From UBA1494_A sp963973975 (lineage in GTDB: Bacteria > Bacteroidota > Bacteroidia > Flavobacteriales_E > Vicingaceae), in contig CAXBCF010000011.1 in NCBI GenBank assembly GCA_963973975.1, forward strand, positions 1 to 64,000: a stretch of 64,000 nt of DNA, given 5' to 3'. Shown piece by piece: positions 1-9,500 of this stretch (positions are counted from its first letter, which is position 1; every line of letters starts with the position of its first letter). The notes beneath the pieces are model-generated. The model made no database searches. It had not been told where the DNA came from and worked only from the letters and a program-made list of their open reading frames with translations. Position numbers and translations under genes: made by a program.

Positions 1-93
1 TACTTTTATAAAACGAAGAACTAAATGTGACAACCAAATTCAGGATTAATCATTTCGTCTCTTCTCTCTGTTCTTTGTTCTCTTTTACATTTT

Positions 94-121
94 TCTAAAC
101 TCTAAGGTCTAAGGTCTAAAG
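94..121. repeat. 7-bp tandem repeat, four units
   Basis: Four consecutive heptamers of the form TCTAARG (the first is TCTAAAC, then TCTAAGG twice, then TCTAAAG) lie in the non-coding stretch at the left edge. Bases 1-215 show no gene, RNA or clear hairpin otherwise. The repeat is short and AT-rich and may be simple slippage. Confidence 0.6.
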
Positions 122-215
122 TCTTATCTTCAGATTCGTAATTATAGACAACTTTTCACTCTTAACTTAAGTCACTTTTAACTTTTGAGGTATTTCATAT
201 TTTTCAAATCCATTG

Positions 216-245
216 TTTGGGTTTAATTGAAATCGCTTACTTTTG
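216..245 (+). promoter_or_regulatory. Bacteroidota-type promoter of mazG
   Basis: TTTG at 216-219 is followed after 18 nt by TACTTTTG at 238-245, matching the Bacteroidota -33/-7 consensus TTTG-N(17-20)-TAnnTTTG. The -7 element covers an upstream in-frame TTG at 243, which argues that translation begins at the ATG at 255, only 9 nt after the element. Confidence 0.65.
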
Positions 246-254
246 GCCTCCACG

Positions 255-1025
255 ATGAAAAATTCAAAATTAGAAGCATTCGATCGATTGTTGACAATCA
301 TGGATGAGTTGCGCGAAAAATGTCCTTGGGATCGCAAGCAAACCATGGAAACATTGCGTCACTTGACCATTGAAGAAACCTATGAGCTTTCAGATGCGAT
401 TATAGAAGGCGATTTGGACGAAGTGAAAAAAGAGCTGGGAGACATTATGCTGCACCTTGTTTTTTATTCGAAGATAGGAGAGGAGCAAGGAAAATTTGAT
501 GTGGGGGATGTGCTCAATTCCATTTGTGATAAGTTAATTCACCGTCATCCGCACATTTATGGCGATGTTGAGGTAAAAGATGAAGCAGAGGTGAAAGCCA
601 ATTGGGAAAAAATAAAATTAAAAGAGGGAAGTGGTAAACGTTCTGTTTTAGAAGGTGTTCCCAAATCGTTACCCGCTTTGGTGAAAGCTATTCGTATTCA
701 AGACAAGGCAAAGGGTGTTGGATTTGATTGGGACAGAACGGAGCAAGTTTTTGACAAAGTGAAAGAAGAAATTGATGAATTAGCAGTTGAAGTTGCTCGG
801 GGAAGCAATCAAATTGAAGCGGAATTTGGCGACGTGCTTTTTTCATTGATTAATTACGCACGATTTATAGGCGTGAATCCTGAAGATGCCTTGGAGCGAA
901 CGAACAAAAAATTTATTAAAAGGTTTCAGTTTTTGGAACAAGCAGCAATGAGTGAAGGGAAAATAATGGGGGAGATGAGTTTGGAAGAAATGGACGTTTA
1001 CTGGAATGCTGCAAAGAAGAATTAA
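255..1025 (+). CDS. mazG: MazG nucleoside triphosphate pyrophosphohydrolase
   Basis: The protein has two MazG-like helical domains, about residues 5-100 and 135-215. The first carries the metal-binding EExxE and ExxD pattern (EETYE, then KELGDIM), and the linker to the second includes HPHIYGD and VEVKDEAEVKANWE, typical of MazG. MazG proteins hydrolyse (d)NTPs to the monophosphate and pyrophosphate in the cytoplasm, cleaning the nucleotide pool and modulating stress signalling. The length (256 aa) is normal. I start at the ATG at 255 instead of an upstream TTG at 243, because the promoter's -7 element overlaps that TTG. The next gene, a thioredoxin, follows after 29 nt and may be co-transcribed. 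Confidence 0.95.
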   Translation: MKNSKLEAFDRLLTIMDELREKCPWDRKQTMETLRHLTIEETYELSDAIIEGDLDEVKKELGDIMLHLVFYSKIGEEQGKFDVGDVLNSICDKLIHRHPHIYGDVEVKDEAEVKANWEKIKLKEGSGKRSVLEGVPKSLPALVKAIRIQDKAKGVGFDWDRTEQVFDKVKEEIDELAVEVARGSNQIEAEFGDVLFSLINYARFIGVNPEDALERTNKKFIKRFQFLEQAAMSEGKIMGEMSLEEMDVYWNAAKKN

Positions 1026-1054
1026 GTTTTAAACCAATTAAAAATCAATATATT

Positions 1055-1372
1055 ATGGCTGTAATAACTAGCACAGACAATGATTTCGATGATGTAATCG
1101 AACAAAATGAAAAAGTAGTAATTAAGTACTTCGCCGATTGGTGTGGATCCTGTAAGCTTTTTGCTCCAAAATACAAACGCTTATCAGAGGACGATCAATA
1201 CAATGGAATAACATTTTTAGAGGTGAATGCGGAAGAAAATGAATTTGCTCGAAGAAAATCTGGGGTAAATAATTTGCCCTTTTTCTCAATTTTCAAAGAC
1301 GGAGAATTAGTGGAAGGAGTAGCTACCTCTAAAGAAGAAGTAGTGGTAGATTTGATAAACAAACTAAATTAA
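1055..1372 (+). CDS. Thioredoxin family protein
   Basis: This is a 105-residue single-domain thioredoxin fold. The redox motif WCGSC is at residues 29-33 (the classical form is WCGPC), and the cis-proline loop is NNLPFF near residues 73-78. No signal peptide is visible, so it should act in the cytoplasm as a thiol-disulfide oxidoreductase. The substitution of Pro by Ser between the cysteines usually shifts redox potential; this is known of the family and not shown here. It is followed 4 nt later by a DUF6952 gene, a pairing common in Bacteroidota, so the two probably form one operon. Confidence 0.9.
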   Translation: MAVITSTDNDFDDVIEQNEKVVIKYFADWCGSCKLFAPKYKRLSEDDQYNGITFLEVNAEENEFARRKSGVNNLPFFSIFKDGELVEGVATSKEEVVVDLINKLN

Positions 1373-1376
1373 ACAC

Positions 1377-1619
1377 ATGCAATTATCGATTGTCAAGCAA
1401 TTAGCGAGTGATTTTGAGTTAACTGAATTAGTAGCTGCAGAAATGGCTGTCTTAGAAGAAAAGAAGCCTGAAATTACTGTCGGTGGTATCGATGAAGGAG
1501 AACAATTAACGCACTTAATGGCGGCAATCTGGGTGAAAAAAGAAATGGCAAAGGAAAACCTTCCTTTGCCAAAAGCCCTTCGAAATTATACCTTAAAAGT
1601 AAGGACTTCGATTTCGTAA
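1377..1619 (+). CDS. DUF6952 family small protein
   Basis: An 80-residue, mostly helical protein of the DUF6952 type, which in Bacteroidota is regularly found immediately downstream of a thioredoxin and near peroxiredoxin genes. No catalytic motif, signal peptide or membrane segment is visible. The 4-nt gap to the thioredoxin gene suggests translational coupling and a shared role in thiol redox metabolism, but the molecular function is unknown. The family assignment is by resemblance to remembered members. A strong terminator at 1659-1701 closes the operon. Confidence 0.7.
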   Translation: MQLSIVKQLASDFELTELVAAEMAVLEEKKPEITVGGIDEGEQLTHLMAAIWVKKEMAKENLPLPKALRNYTLKVRTSIS

Positions 1620-1658
1620 ATTTTTAATTTGCCCTTTTTAAGGGTACTCTATTTTTAG

Positions 1659-1701
1659 AATCCTTTCCATTGTTTTTCAGACAATGGAGCAGGATTTTTT
1701 T
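1659..1701 (+). terminator. Intrinsic terminator after the thioredoxin/DUF6952 operon
   Basis: The left arm AATCCTTTCCATTGT (1659-1673) pairs with the right arm ACAATGGAGCAGGATT (1681-1696) across a 7-nt loop, with one small bulge, and is followed by a run of seven T. A smaller GCCCTTTTTAAGGG hairpin precedes it at about 1631-1644. It marks the end of the core operon and the start of the accessory island. Confidence 0.8.
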
Positions 1702-1795
1702 GTTTTTAGGAAGAGCAGTTTTTAAAATGATGAAAAAGTGATAAGTTTATGCGGATATTTAATAGTTGTATGCCATGCTGAAAAAGCCAACGCGC

Positions 1796-1859
1796 AAATA
1801 GGCACATTTGGTTTTTGCCGACCCACAAGCCAAACGCAAAAAACCAAAAGAGCCTATTT
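1796..1859. repeat. Long imperfect inverted repeat upstream of the defence operon
   Basis: An arm at 1796-1818 (reads AAATAGGCACATTTGG then TTTTTGC) is matched by its near-complement at 1836-1859 (GCAAAAAACC then AAAAGAGCCTATTT), with one bulged base and two mismatches, around a 17-nt loop CGACCCACAAGCCAAAC. It lies 76 bp before the XRE regulator gene, in a 316-bp gene-free stretch (1620-1935) that otherwise holds only the terminator at 1659-1701 and a candidate promoter. It could be a mobile palindromic unit, a recombination site or a transcriptional insulator. Confidence 0.7.
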
Positions 1860-1899
1860 TTTTGCCCTCGCTCGGACGGAGAAATTTGAAAATATATTG

Positions 1900-1907
1900 T
1901 AGATTTG
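1900..1907 (+). promoter_or_regulatory. Candidate -7 element of the defence operon
   Basis: TAGATTTG matches TAnnTTTG exactly and sits 28 nt before the XRE gene. A TTTG at 1885-1888 is only 11 nt upstream, too close for a normal -33 element, so only half of the promoter is convincing. The short XRE protein encoded first in the operon may bind here; this is inference. Confidence 0.45.
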
Positions 1908-1935
1908 ACAAATTAGTCCAAACAAATACGACAAG

Positions 1936-2214
1936 ATGAATTCTTTTGGAGAATATTTACGAAACAGACGAGAACAACTGGGACTTCCTCTTAGAAAGGT
2001 TGCAGCCGAACTCGACATTGACACTTCTATTTTGAGTAAAATTGAGAGAAGTGAACGAGTGGCAACAAAAGAAATGCTCCCGATACTGGCTAAGACTCTA
2101 GAAATTCAAGATAAAGAAGTACAGATAGAATTTATTCAATCGACAGTTTTAAGTGAACTCGGTGACTTGGAATTTTTGGCTGATGGACTTAAAAACGTAT
2201 TGAAGAAATTATGA
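1936..2214 (+). CDS. XRE-family HTH regulator of the defence operon
   Basis: A 92-residue protein with a Cro/C1-type helix-turn-helix at about residues 4-60 (LRNRREQLGLPLRKVAAELD, then TSILSKIERSERVA), the usual pattern of XRE repressors. The remaining 30 residues are helical and could mediate dimerisation. Its stop codon overlaps the helicase start by 4 nt (ATGA at 2211-2214), so it is the first cistron of a coupled operon. Small XRE proteins in this position commonly autoregulate restriction-modification or other defence operons to limit self-damage; that role is inferred from position. Confidence 0.88.
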   Translation: MNSFGEYLRNRREQLGLPLRKVAAELDIDTSILSKIERSERVATKEMLPILAKTLEIQDKEVQIEFIQSTVLSELGDLEFLADGLKNVLKKL

Positions 2215-5200
2215 GCACTAAGTTTTTTACAAATACTGAAGAGAAAACAATCTTTCAAAAGTTCAAAGGAATTTTGGAGAACATGAAAGATGTTTATGCC
2301 TTTCATGCTGTTGTAGGCTATTTCCGTTCATCTGGATATTTTGCTTTGCAACCCTATCTCAAGGAAATAAAAGACATTAAAATATTGGTTGGTATTAACG
2401 TTGACCAAATGTTTGCAGACGCCCAAAAAAAAAGGCTGTTATATTTTGGGGACGAACAAAAGACTAAGGAAGAGTTTCTCAACTGGTTCATCCAAGACTT
2501 GAAGGAGGCCAAGTATTCTCAGGAAGTTGAAGAAGGCATTTTAGATTTTATTCAAGATGTCATAGATGGAAGAATTCAAGTCCGAGCGCACAATTCAAAA
2601 GCTATTCATGCTAAGTTTTATTTATTCTTACCTCAAAATCATTCAGAACATACGGATGGTTGGGTGATTATGGGTTCTTCAAATCTTACAGAAGCTGGTT
2701 TGGGAATTAAGAAATCACCAAACTATGAGTTGAATATTGCCTTAAAGGATTATGATGATGTTGAATTCACCAAAACTGAATTTCAAAAGTTGTGGGAACA
2801 ATCAACTACCATTCTTCCTGCCGACATTCAAGACTTTAAAAAGAAAACTCATATTGGACAGGCGTTCACTCCATTTGAAATTTATCTTAAACTGCTTATT
2901 GAATACTTTGGGAATAACATTGATTACGACCCTGACACGGTTGGGGATTTGCCCAAAACCTACAAAAAGTTAAGCTATCAGGTAGATGCAGTTAATCAAG
3001 GCTTTCAAATGCTTATGGAGCATAATGGATTCTTTCTGGCTGACGTAGTTGGTTTGGGTAAAACCATTGTTGCTTCAATGATTGCCAAGCGGTTTTTGAT
3101 TGCTAATGGTTCTTTAAATACTAAAATACTTGTTGTCTATCCTCCTGCACTTGAAAAGAACTGGAAAAGCACTTTCAGAATGTTTGGTATTGATCGACAC
3201 ACAAAGTTTATCACGAATGGTCGACTTGAAAAAATCGTTAATGGTGAAGATTTAAATTATTGGGCAAAGGAAGATTACGATTTGATTTTGGTTGATGAAG
3301 CCCACAAATACAGAAATCACACCTCCCAAAGCTTTGGACTTCTTCAAAGAATCTGCAAAGCACCACGTAACGGGGAAGGTTTGGTAAAAGGCAAAAACAA
3401 AAAAATCATTCTGATTTCTGCTACGCCTTTGAATAACCGTCCGCAGGACTTGTACTATCAATTGTTGCTTTTTCAAGATGCCCGCAGAAGCACACTTCCT
3501 GTTACGAACCTTCAATCATTCTTTGGCCCCATTATTCGAGAATATCGAGAATTAATGCGGGATGATGAACCAAACATTAATCAGATTAGGGAGATATACA
3601 ACACGATAAGGGAAAAGGTAATTTCACAAATTACAGTGCGCAGAACCCGAAGGGATTTAACCAATTACCCAAAATACATAGACGATTTAAAGGAACAAGG
3701 AATCATCTTCCCTGAAATAGCCCCATTAAAAACGGTCGAATATAATCTAGACACAAAACTCAGCAAACTATTTTATCACACCGTTTTTTATTTGACTGAT
3801 GAAGATAAAATCAGTTATTTCCGCTATCAAGCTATTCGATTTTTGAATGAAGAGCTTCAGGATACTTATTACGACCAAGCAGTTTTGATTTCTAAATCGC
3901 TTGCAGGAATCATGAAAACGCTTATGATTAAGCGACTTGAAAGCAGTTTTCATGCTTTCAAAATCACATTGAACAATCTTTTAGTTTCCACACAGCGAAT
4001 GATAAAGATGTTCGAAAACGACAAAGTACTTATTGCCCCTGATTTGAACATCAACGAGTTGATTGAAAAAGGTTTTTCTATGGAAGAAATAGAAGAACTC
4101 ATCATTCAGTTGAGTACAGAAAACCCTAAAAATAACATTTTCAAAGCCGAGGATTTTGAACCTGAATTTTTGATGGGTTTAAAAAAGGATGAGATGCTAC
4201 TTAGAGAATTGCATGATGAATGGAAATTGGTAAAAGAAGACCCAAAAATTGACAAGTTGTTTCAAGCACTTGAAAATGAACTTCTGAATAAGGACAAAAA
4301 CCCGACTGGACAGCTTATAATTTTTACGGAAAGCAATGATACGGCTGATTACTTGGCTGAAAAACTGGAAGCCTATAAAGGCAATGGTGTATTGAAAATA
4401 TCCTCTGCAAATAGAAATAAGATTTTTGAAACCATTCAGGCAAACTTTGATGCCAACTACACGGGGAAACGAAAAGATGATTACCAAATTCTTATTACTA
4501 CAGATGTATTGGCAGAGGGCGTAAACCTGCACAGAGCCAACGTTTTGGTAAATTACGACACGCCTTGGAATGCGACAAGATTGATGCAGCGCATTGGCAG
4601 AATCAACCGAATTGGAAGCGTTGCAAGTGTAGTGTATAATTACATTTTTTATCCATCACAACACGGTGATGAGGAAATTAAACTTTACAAAAATGCCTTA
4701 ATCAAATTACAAGGCTTTCACTCCGCTTATGGTGAAGACACGCAAGTTTTTACCCACGAAGAGTTGGTAGAGCAATTTGAACTCTTCAAAGAAGGAATGC
4801 CTGATGAAGAAGATAAAAGACTTTTGTATCTCCGTTTTATTCGAGAGTTCAAAGACACCAATCCAAAGGAGTTTAAGAGAATTAAAAACTTCCCGCTAAA
4901 AGCGAGAACTGCCCGCAAAAACAAGAACGTAAACACGGAGGATTCGAAAGATACCACCCTGATATTCCTTAAATCTCCATACAAAATGGAGTTTTATAGC
5001 GTGAATAAAGACAATGAGGTAAAAGCCTTGACATTTTTAGAAGCCGTAGAGCAATTTGAAGCCAAAGCAGCCGAACAAGGATATGACATTCCGCCTGTCC
5101 ACTTTGAAAATGTACAAGCAGCTTTAGCTGAATTTGATAAAGACTTTTTGGGCTCAACCACAGAAACAGTAACTACCACTGATAAAGCAGATGCTATTTC

Positions 5201-5510
5201 CGCACAAGCCAAAAAGTTTATGCGTGATTTTAAGTCCATTACCCGGAAGACAGACACCAAAAAAGCCTGTGAGGCATTACTTAATTTAATTGACAAAGGA
5301 ACCTATACTCCTTTACCAAACGAAATCAGAAAGCTAAAAAGGCAATTGGATAAAAAGACTATTTCCTATGGTCAGGCAGATAACTTGATTGTAGCCATTG
5401 CCCAAAAGTATGATGCCTTTAATAATGGAGAGGATGAAGATTCACTGCAAGTAGAAATTGACTTGAATGTAACACCCGAAATTGTGATCACTGAAACATT
5501 TATTGACTGA
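2211..5510 (+). CDS. PLD-domain SNF2-type helicase of the defence operon
   Basis: An 1099-aa protein. The N-terminal part (about residues 1-215) is phospholipase D-like with HAK at 133-135 and a later GSSNLTEAGLG, the HxK...GSxN signature of the PLD/nuclease superfamily. A superfamily 2 SNF2-like engine follows: Walker A GLGKT at 281-285, DEAH at 362-365, ISATPLNNR as motif III, and the C-terminal lobe with TTDVLAEGVNL and QRIGRINR at 793-800. A basic, helical tail follows. PLD plus SNF2 helicase proteins accompany methylases in several defence loci (compare the separate drmC and drmD of DISARM). It probably translocates on DNA and may cut it. It overlaps both neighbouring genes by 1-4 nt. 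Confidence 0.88.
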   Translation: MSTKFFTNTEEKTIFQKFKGILENMKDVYAFHAVVGYFRSSGYFALQPYLKEIKDIKILVGINVDQMFADAQKKRLLYFGDEQKTKEEFLNWFIQDLKEAKYSQEVEEGILDFIQDVIDGRIQVRAHNSKAIHAKFYLFLPQNHSEHTDGWVIMGSSNLTEAGLGIKKSPNYELNIALKDYDDVEFTKTEFQKLWEQSTTILPADIQDFKKKTHIGQAFTPFEIYLKLLIEYFGNNIDYDPDTVGDLPKTYKKLSYQVDAVNQGFQMLMEHNGFFLADVVGLGKTIVASMIAKRFLIANGSLNTKILVVYPPALEKNWKSTFRMFGIDRHTKFITNGRLEKIVNGEDLNYWAKEDYDLILVDEAHKYRNHTSQSFGLLQRICKAPRNGEGLVKGKNKKIILISATPLNNRPQDLYYQLLLFQDARRSTLPVTNLQSFFGPIIREYRELMRDDEPNINQIREIYNTIREKVISQITVRRTRRDLTNYPKYIDDLKEQGIIFPEIAPLKTVEYNLDTKLSKLFYHTVFYLTDEDKISYFRYQAIRFLNEELQDTYYDQAVLISKSLAGIMKTLMIKRLESSFHAFKITLNNLLVSTQRMIKMFENDKVLIAPDLNINELIEKGFSMEEIEELIIQLSTENPKNNIFKAEDFEPEFLMGLKKDEMLLRELHDEWKLVKEDPKIDKLFQALENELLNKDKNPTGQLIIFTESNDTADYLAEKLEAYKGNGVLKISSANRNKIFETIQANFDANYTGKRKDDYQILITTDVLAEGVNLHRANVLVNYDTPWNATRLMQRIGRINRIGSVASVVYNYIFYPSQHGDEEIKLYKNALIKLQGFHSAYGEDTQVFTHEELVEQFELFKEGMPDEEDKRLLYLRFIREFKDTNPKEFKRIKNFPLKARTARKNKNVNTEDSKDTTLIFLKSPYKMEFYSVNKDNEVKALTFLEAVEQFEAKAAEQGYDIPPVHFENVQAALAEFDKDFLGSTTETVTTTDKADAISAQAKKFMRDFKSITRKTDTKKACEALLNLIDKGTYTPLPNEIRKLKRQLDKKTISYGQADNLIVAIAQKYDAFNNGEDEDSLQVEIDLNVTPEIVITETFID

Positions 5511-6538
5511 TGAAATTGGATACTTCATATAAACAGTGGCTAGAGCAGCTGAAAGCAAAAATTCAATCTGCTCAGTTAAAAGCTGCCGTTGCGGTTAATT
5601 CTCAATTGCTTCAACTCTATTGGGATTTAGGGAGAGAAATTGTTCAGAAACAGAGTCAAGCATCTTGGGGTGATGCCGTTTTGGAACAGCTTTCTGTGGA
5701 TTTGAGAGTAAGCTTTCCGGAGATAACCGGATTCTCCAAGCGTAATCTCTATGCCATTCGGCAATGGTATCTGTTTTATTCACAGCAATATGAATTTGTG
5801 CCACAGCCTGTGGCACAAATTCCATGGGGCCACAATCGGCTCATTATTTCCAAAATCAAAGAAGTTGAAACGGCTATTTTTTATGCGCAGGAAACGGTAA
5901 AACAAGGATGGTCACGAGATCAACTGGAAGTGCAGATAAAAGCCAATTTTTACCAATCTTCAGCCAATGCCATTACAAATTTTTCAGAAACCCTGCCCAA
6001 AATTCAATCGGAACTAGCGAAAGAAACCATTCGCAATCCTTATAACTTTGACTTTTTAGGGCTTGAAAATGATGCCTTGGAAAAAGAGATCGAAAATGGG
6101 TTAGTGAAACACATTACTCGATTTTTAATTGAACTTGGTAAGGGATTTTCATTTGTTGGGAGCCAATATCCAATACAGGTGAGCGATAACGACTATTTTA
6201 TTGATTTGCTGTTCTATCACCTTCATTTACGCTGCTTTGTGGTAATTGAACTTAAAGCTGGTAAGTTCAAGCCGGAATATGCTGGGAAACTAAATTTTTA
6301 CCTTTCAGCTGTTGACTCTCAAATCAAACATCCTACCGATCAACCTAGTATTGGCTTAATTCTGTGCAAGACCAAAGATAGCATAGAGGCGGAGTACGCC
6401 CTTCGGGATATTCAAAAGCCAATTGGCATTAGCGAATATATGCTTACTCAAGCACTGCCCAAAGAACTAGAAAGTGAACTGCCAACGGTTGAGCAGCTCG
6501 AAAACCAATTGAATAAACTAGACAAAGACATTGACTGA
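5510..6538 (+). CDS. YhcG/DUF1016-type PD-(D/E)XK nuclease
   Basis: A 342-aa protein matching the YhcG (DUF1016) layout. The N-terminal helical domain (about 10-160) contains LQLYWDLGREIVQKQ and WGDAVLEQLSVDLR followed by FSKRNLYAIRQWYLFY. The C-terminal nuclease domain carries FIDLLFYH with Asp232 and VVIELKAGKF with Glu247 and Lys249, the D...ExK active site. Family members are predicted DNA endonucleases, often associated with type I restriction loci. All three candidate catalytic residues are present, so it is probably active. It starts inside the helicase stop codon and its own stop overlaps the methylase start (TGATG), so all three should be made together. Confidence 0.88.
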   Translation: MKLDTSYKQWLEQLKAKIQSAQLKAAVAVNSQLLQLYWDLGREIVQKQSQASWGDAVLEQLSVDLRVSFPEITGFSKRNLYAIRQWYLFYSQQYEFVPQPVAQIPWGHNRLIISKIKEVETAIFYAQETVKQGWSRDQLEVQIKANFYQSSANAITNFSETLPKIQSELAKETIRNPYNFDFLGLENDALEKEIENGLVKHITRFLIELGKGFSFVGSQYPIQVSDNDYFIDLLFYHLHLRCFVVIELKAGKFKPEYAGKLNFYLSAVDSQIKHPTDQPSIGLILCKTKDSIEAEYALRDIQKPIGISEYMLTQALPKELESELPTVEQLENQLNKLDKDID

Positions 6539-9500
6539 TGGATAATAAAACGTTACAAAAAATATTCAACCGAGCTTTTGATGATGCTTCATGGCTAGAA
6601 GTGCTGAAGTCAGTTTTTGGTGCCAAGTTGGGGCTTTTAGCTCAGGCTAAACCAGTACAACTGCCAAACGAAGATAAAGCCAATGCCGCTTTTGAATTGG
6701 GAAGCTTCACCACTACTGACGACCGCATTATTGGTTTATACAAAATTGAAGTGAAGCCCGAAGTATGGCTGGAACGTAACAAAGTGGGTTTACGGGAATT
6801 GCTCCGTAAAGTTTATGATTATGATGTAGATGGAGCTATAATCGTATTTGTTCAGAACGATAAATGGAGGTTATCTTTTGTTTCTGAAATCTTAGTGAAG
6901 AATGATGAAGGCGAAATTCTAAAACAAGCCACCGAACCTAAACGCTATACCTATTTATTGGGCGAAGGTGAAAAGGTAAGAACACCATCAGACCGACTGA
7001 GTAAACTCTCAGGCAAATCGCTTGCCTTGCAAGACATCCTCAATGCCTTTAGCGTAGAGGCATTGAATGAAGAATTCTACAAAACTATTCAAGAGTACTT
7101 CTATAAATTGGTAGGTGGAAAAGTCGGCAAAGGAAAAAAAGTAACCGATTACGGTAATGGTATTTTACAACTACCGAGTGTACCAAAAAATGAAGAATAC
7201 AAAATAGTCTATAAAGAATTTGCGGTGCGATTAATTGGTAGAACAGTGTTCTGCTGGTTTCTCAAAATGAAAAAATCAGATGCCGAAGCCCCGTTGCTTC
7301 CAGAAAGCTTGCTCTCTTCAAAAGCAGTTAAAGAATACGCTGGCTACTACCACAACATTTTAGAACGACTCTTTTTTCAAACCTTAAACACGCCTGTTGA
7401 ACAGCGTATAGATAATCTACCCGCTGGTGCAGAGCAAATTCCATTCTTAAACGGTGGGTTGTTTGAGCCGGGCATTCAGGATTATTACAAGCCGAGCAAC
7501 ATTACAGGATTAAGCCAAAACTTGAACACGCTGAACATTGACGACCAATGGTTTGTGAAGTTCTTTGAAGAGTTGGAGAAATACAACTTCACCATTGACG
7601 AAAACTCGGTAACGGATGTAGAAGTAAGTGTTGACCCTGAAATGCTGGGACGTATTTTTGAAAATCTTTTGGCAGAGATAGACCCTGACAGTGGCGAAAC
7701 CGCCCGAAAAGCAACGGGTAGTTTTTATACGCCAAGAGAAATTGTGGACTACATGGCCACCGAAAGTTTGGTGCAATACATCCACAATAAAACCAATTTG
7801 CCACAAGACCAACTCCGCCCCATCTTTAAAATGATGGACAAGCAGGACTTTGATTTTACCAAAGCAGAAACGGAAGCCATTTTAGATGCTCTTGACCAAG
7901 TAAAAATCCTTGACCCTGCTTGTGGTTCAGGAGCTTTCCCTATGGGTGTGTTGCAAAAGATTGTGCAAGCCCTGCAAAAACTCGACCCTGATGCAGCGTG
8001 GTGGAAAAAAAGACAAGTGGCTCGTGTTTCTAATGCCATTGTTCGTAAACAACTCAAAGAAAAATTAGAATCCTCGGGCGTAGAATATGCCCGCAAAATT
8101 GGGGTGATTCAAAACTCTCTTTACGGGGTGGATATACAACCTGTAGCAGCCGAAATCTCCAAATTGCGTTGCTTCCTTTCTTTGGTGGTAGATGAAAATA
8201 TTGACGAAAACAAACCCAACAGAGGCATTGAACCTTTACCCAACCTAGAATTTAAGTTTGTAACGGCTGATACCCTGATTAAACTCCCTGACGATAATGC
8301 ACAGCGTGGCTTGTTTGACAACTGGGAAGAAATGCAGGAGTTGGAAGAACTCCGAAACGACTACATCCAAAGCTACGGCAAGCAAAAGCAACGCATCAAG
8401 GAGCAGTTTTTAAAGGTGCAGCAAAAAATGTTTAAAGACCAACTGAGTTTATTTTCTGACAAAGCAAGCAGAGCTTACCAACTCAGTACCTGGAATCCTT
8501 TTGGCCACGAAAAATCAGATTGGTTTGACCCTAAATGGATGTTTGGCGTGGAGAAATTTGATGTGGTAATTGGAAATCCGCCTTATGTAGAGCATAAAAA
8601 ACTAAAACATATTGCAAGTAAGTTGAAGCCTCATTATGAAGTTTATACAGGTAGTTCAGATTTAAGTGTGTATTTTTTTGAAGCAGCTTTTAATGTGTTG
8701 CAGGAAAACGGAACTCTCTGTTATATCAGCACAAATAAATTTTTTAATACCGGCTATGGTAGAGCCTTGAGAAGCTATTTAACTCAAAGAAACATCAATC
8801 AAATAATAAACTTTGAACAAGTTGAAGTTTTCAAAGGTGTTTTGGTTTCAAGTGTTGTTTATCTGTCTGAAAACTCTTCAACACTAAAAGATAATAGTTT
8901 TGCCTATTACGAATTCCACAATGAACCCAATTGGAAAACAGCTTTTAAGGAAAAATTACGAGAGCGTGAGAGAATCTACAAACAACCAACTTTATCAGAT
9001 GCCGAATGGGTGTTTTTAAAGGGTAATGAAGCATCAATTAAAAATAAAATTGAGCAAGCTGGTATTTCACTCAAGGACATTGTTGGTGTTGAAATTAAAA
9101 GAGGTGTTACAACGGGTTATGATCCTGCGTTTGTAGTAGAAAAAGATGTAATGCTTGAACTTAAGGGAGATATTTTAAAACCCTTAATTCTTGGGCGAGA
9201 TATAAAAAAATACAAAAAGGAATACAAAGACCGTTTTCTAATTAATTCTCATAATGGTCAAAAAGGCTTTGCTAAAAGAATTGACGTTGAAAAAGATTAC
9301 CCTAACATTTATTCTTATTTAGTTAGAATTGATAATGAATCTGGGGGAAAAGTTTCTAACAGAACAGATAAGGGATATCACTGGACTAATTTGAGAAACT
9401 GTGCTTTTCTTGATTTATTTGAGAAACAAAAAATAGTTTGGCCACTTACCGCTGACCAATGGGGATATGCTATTGATAATGATTGCCATTACTTAACAAG

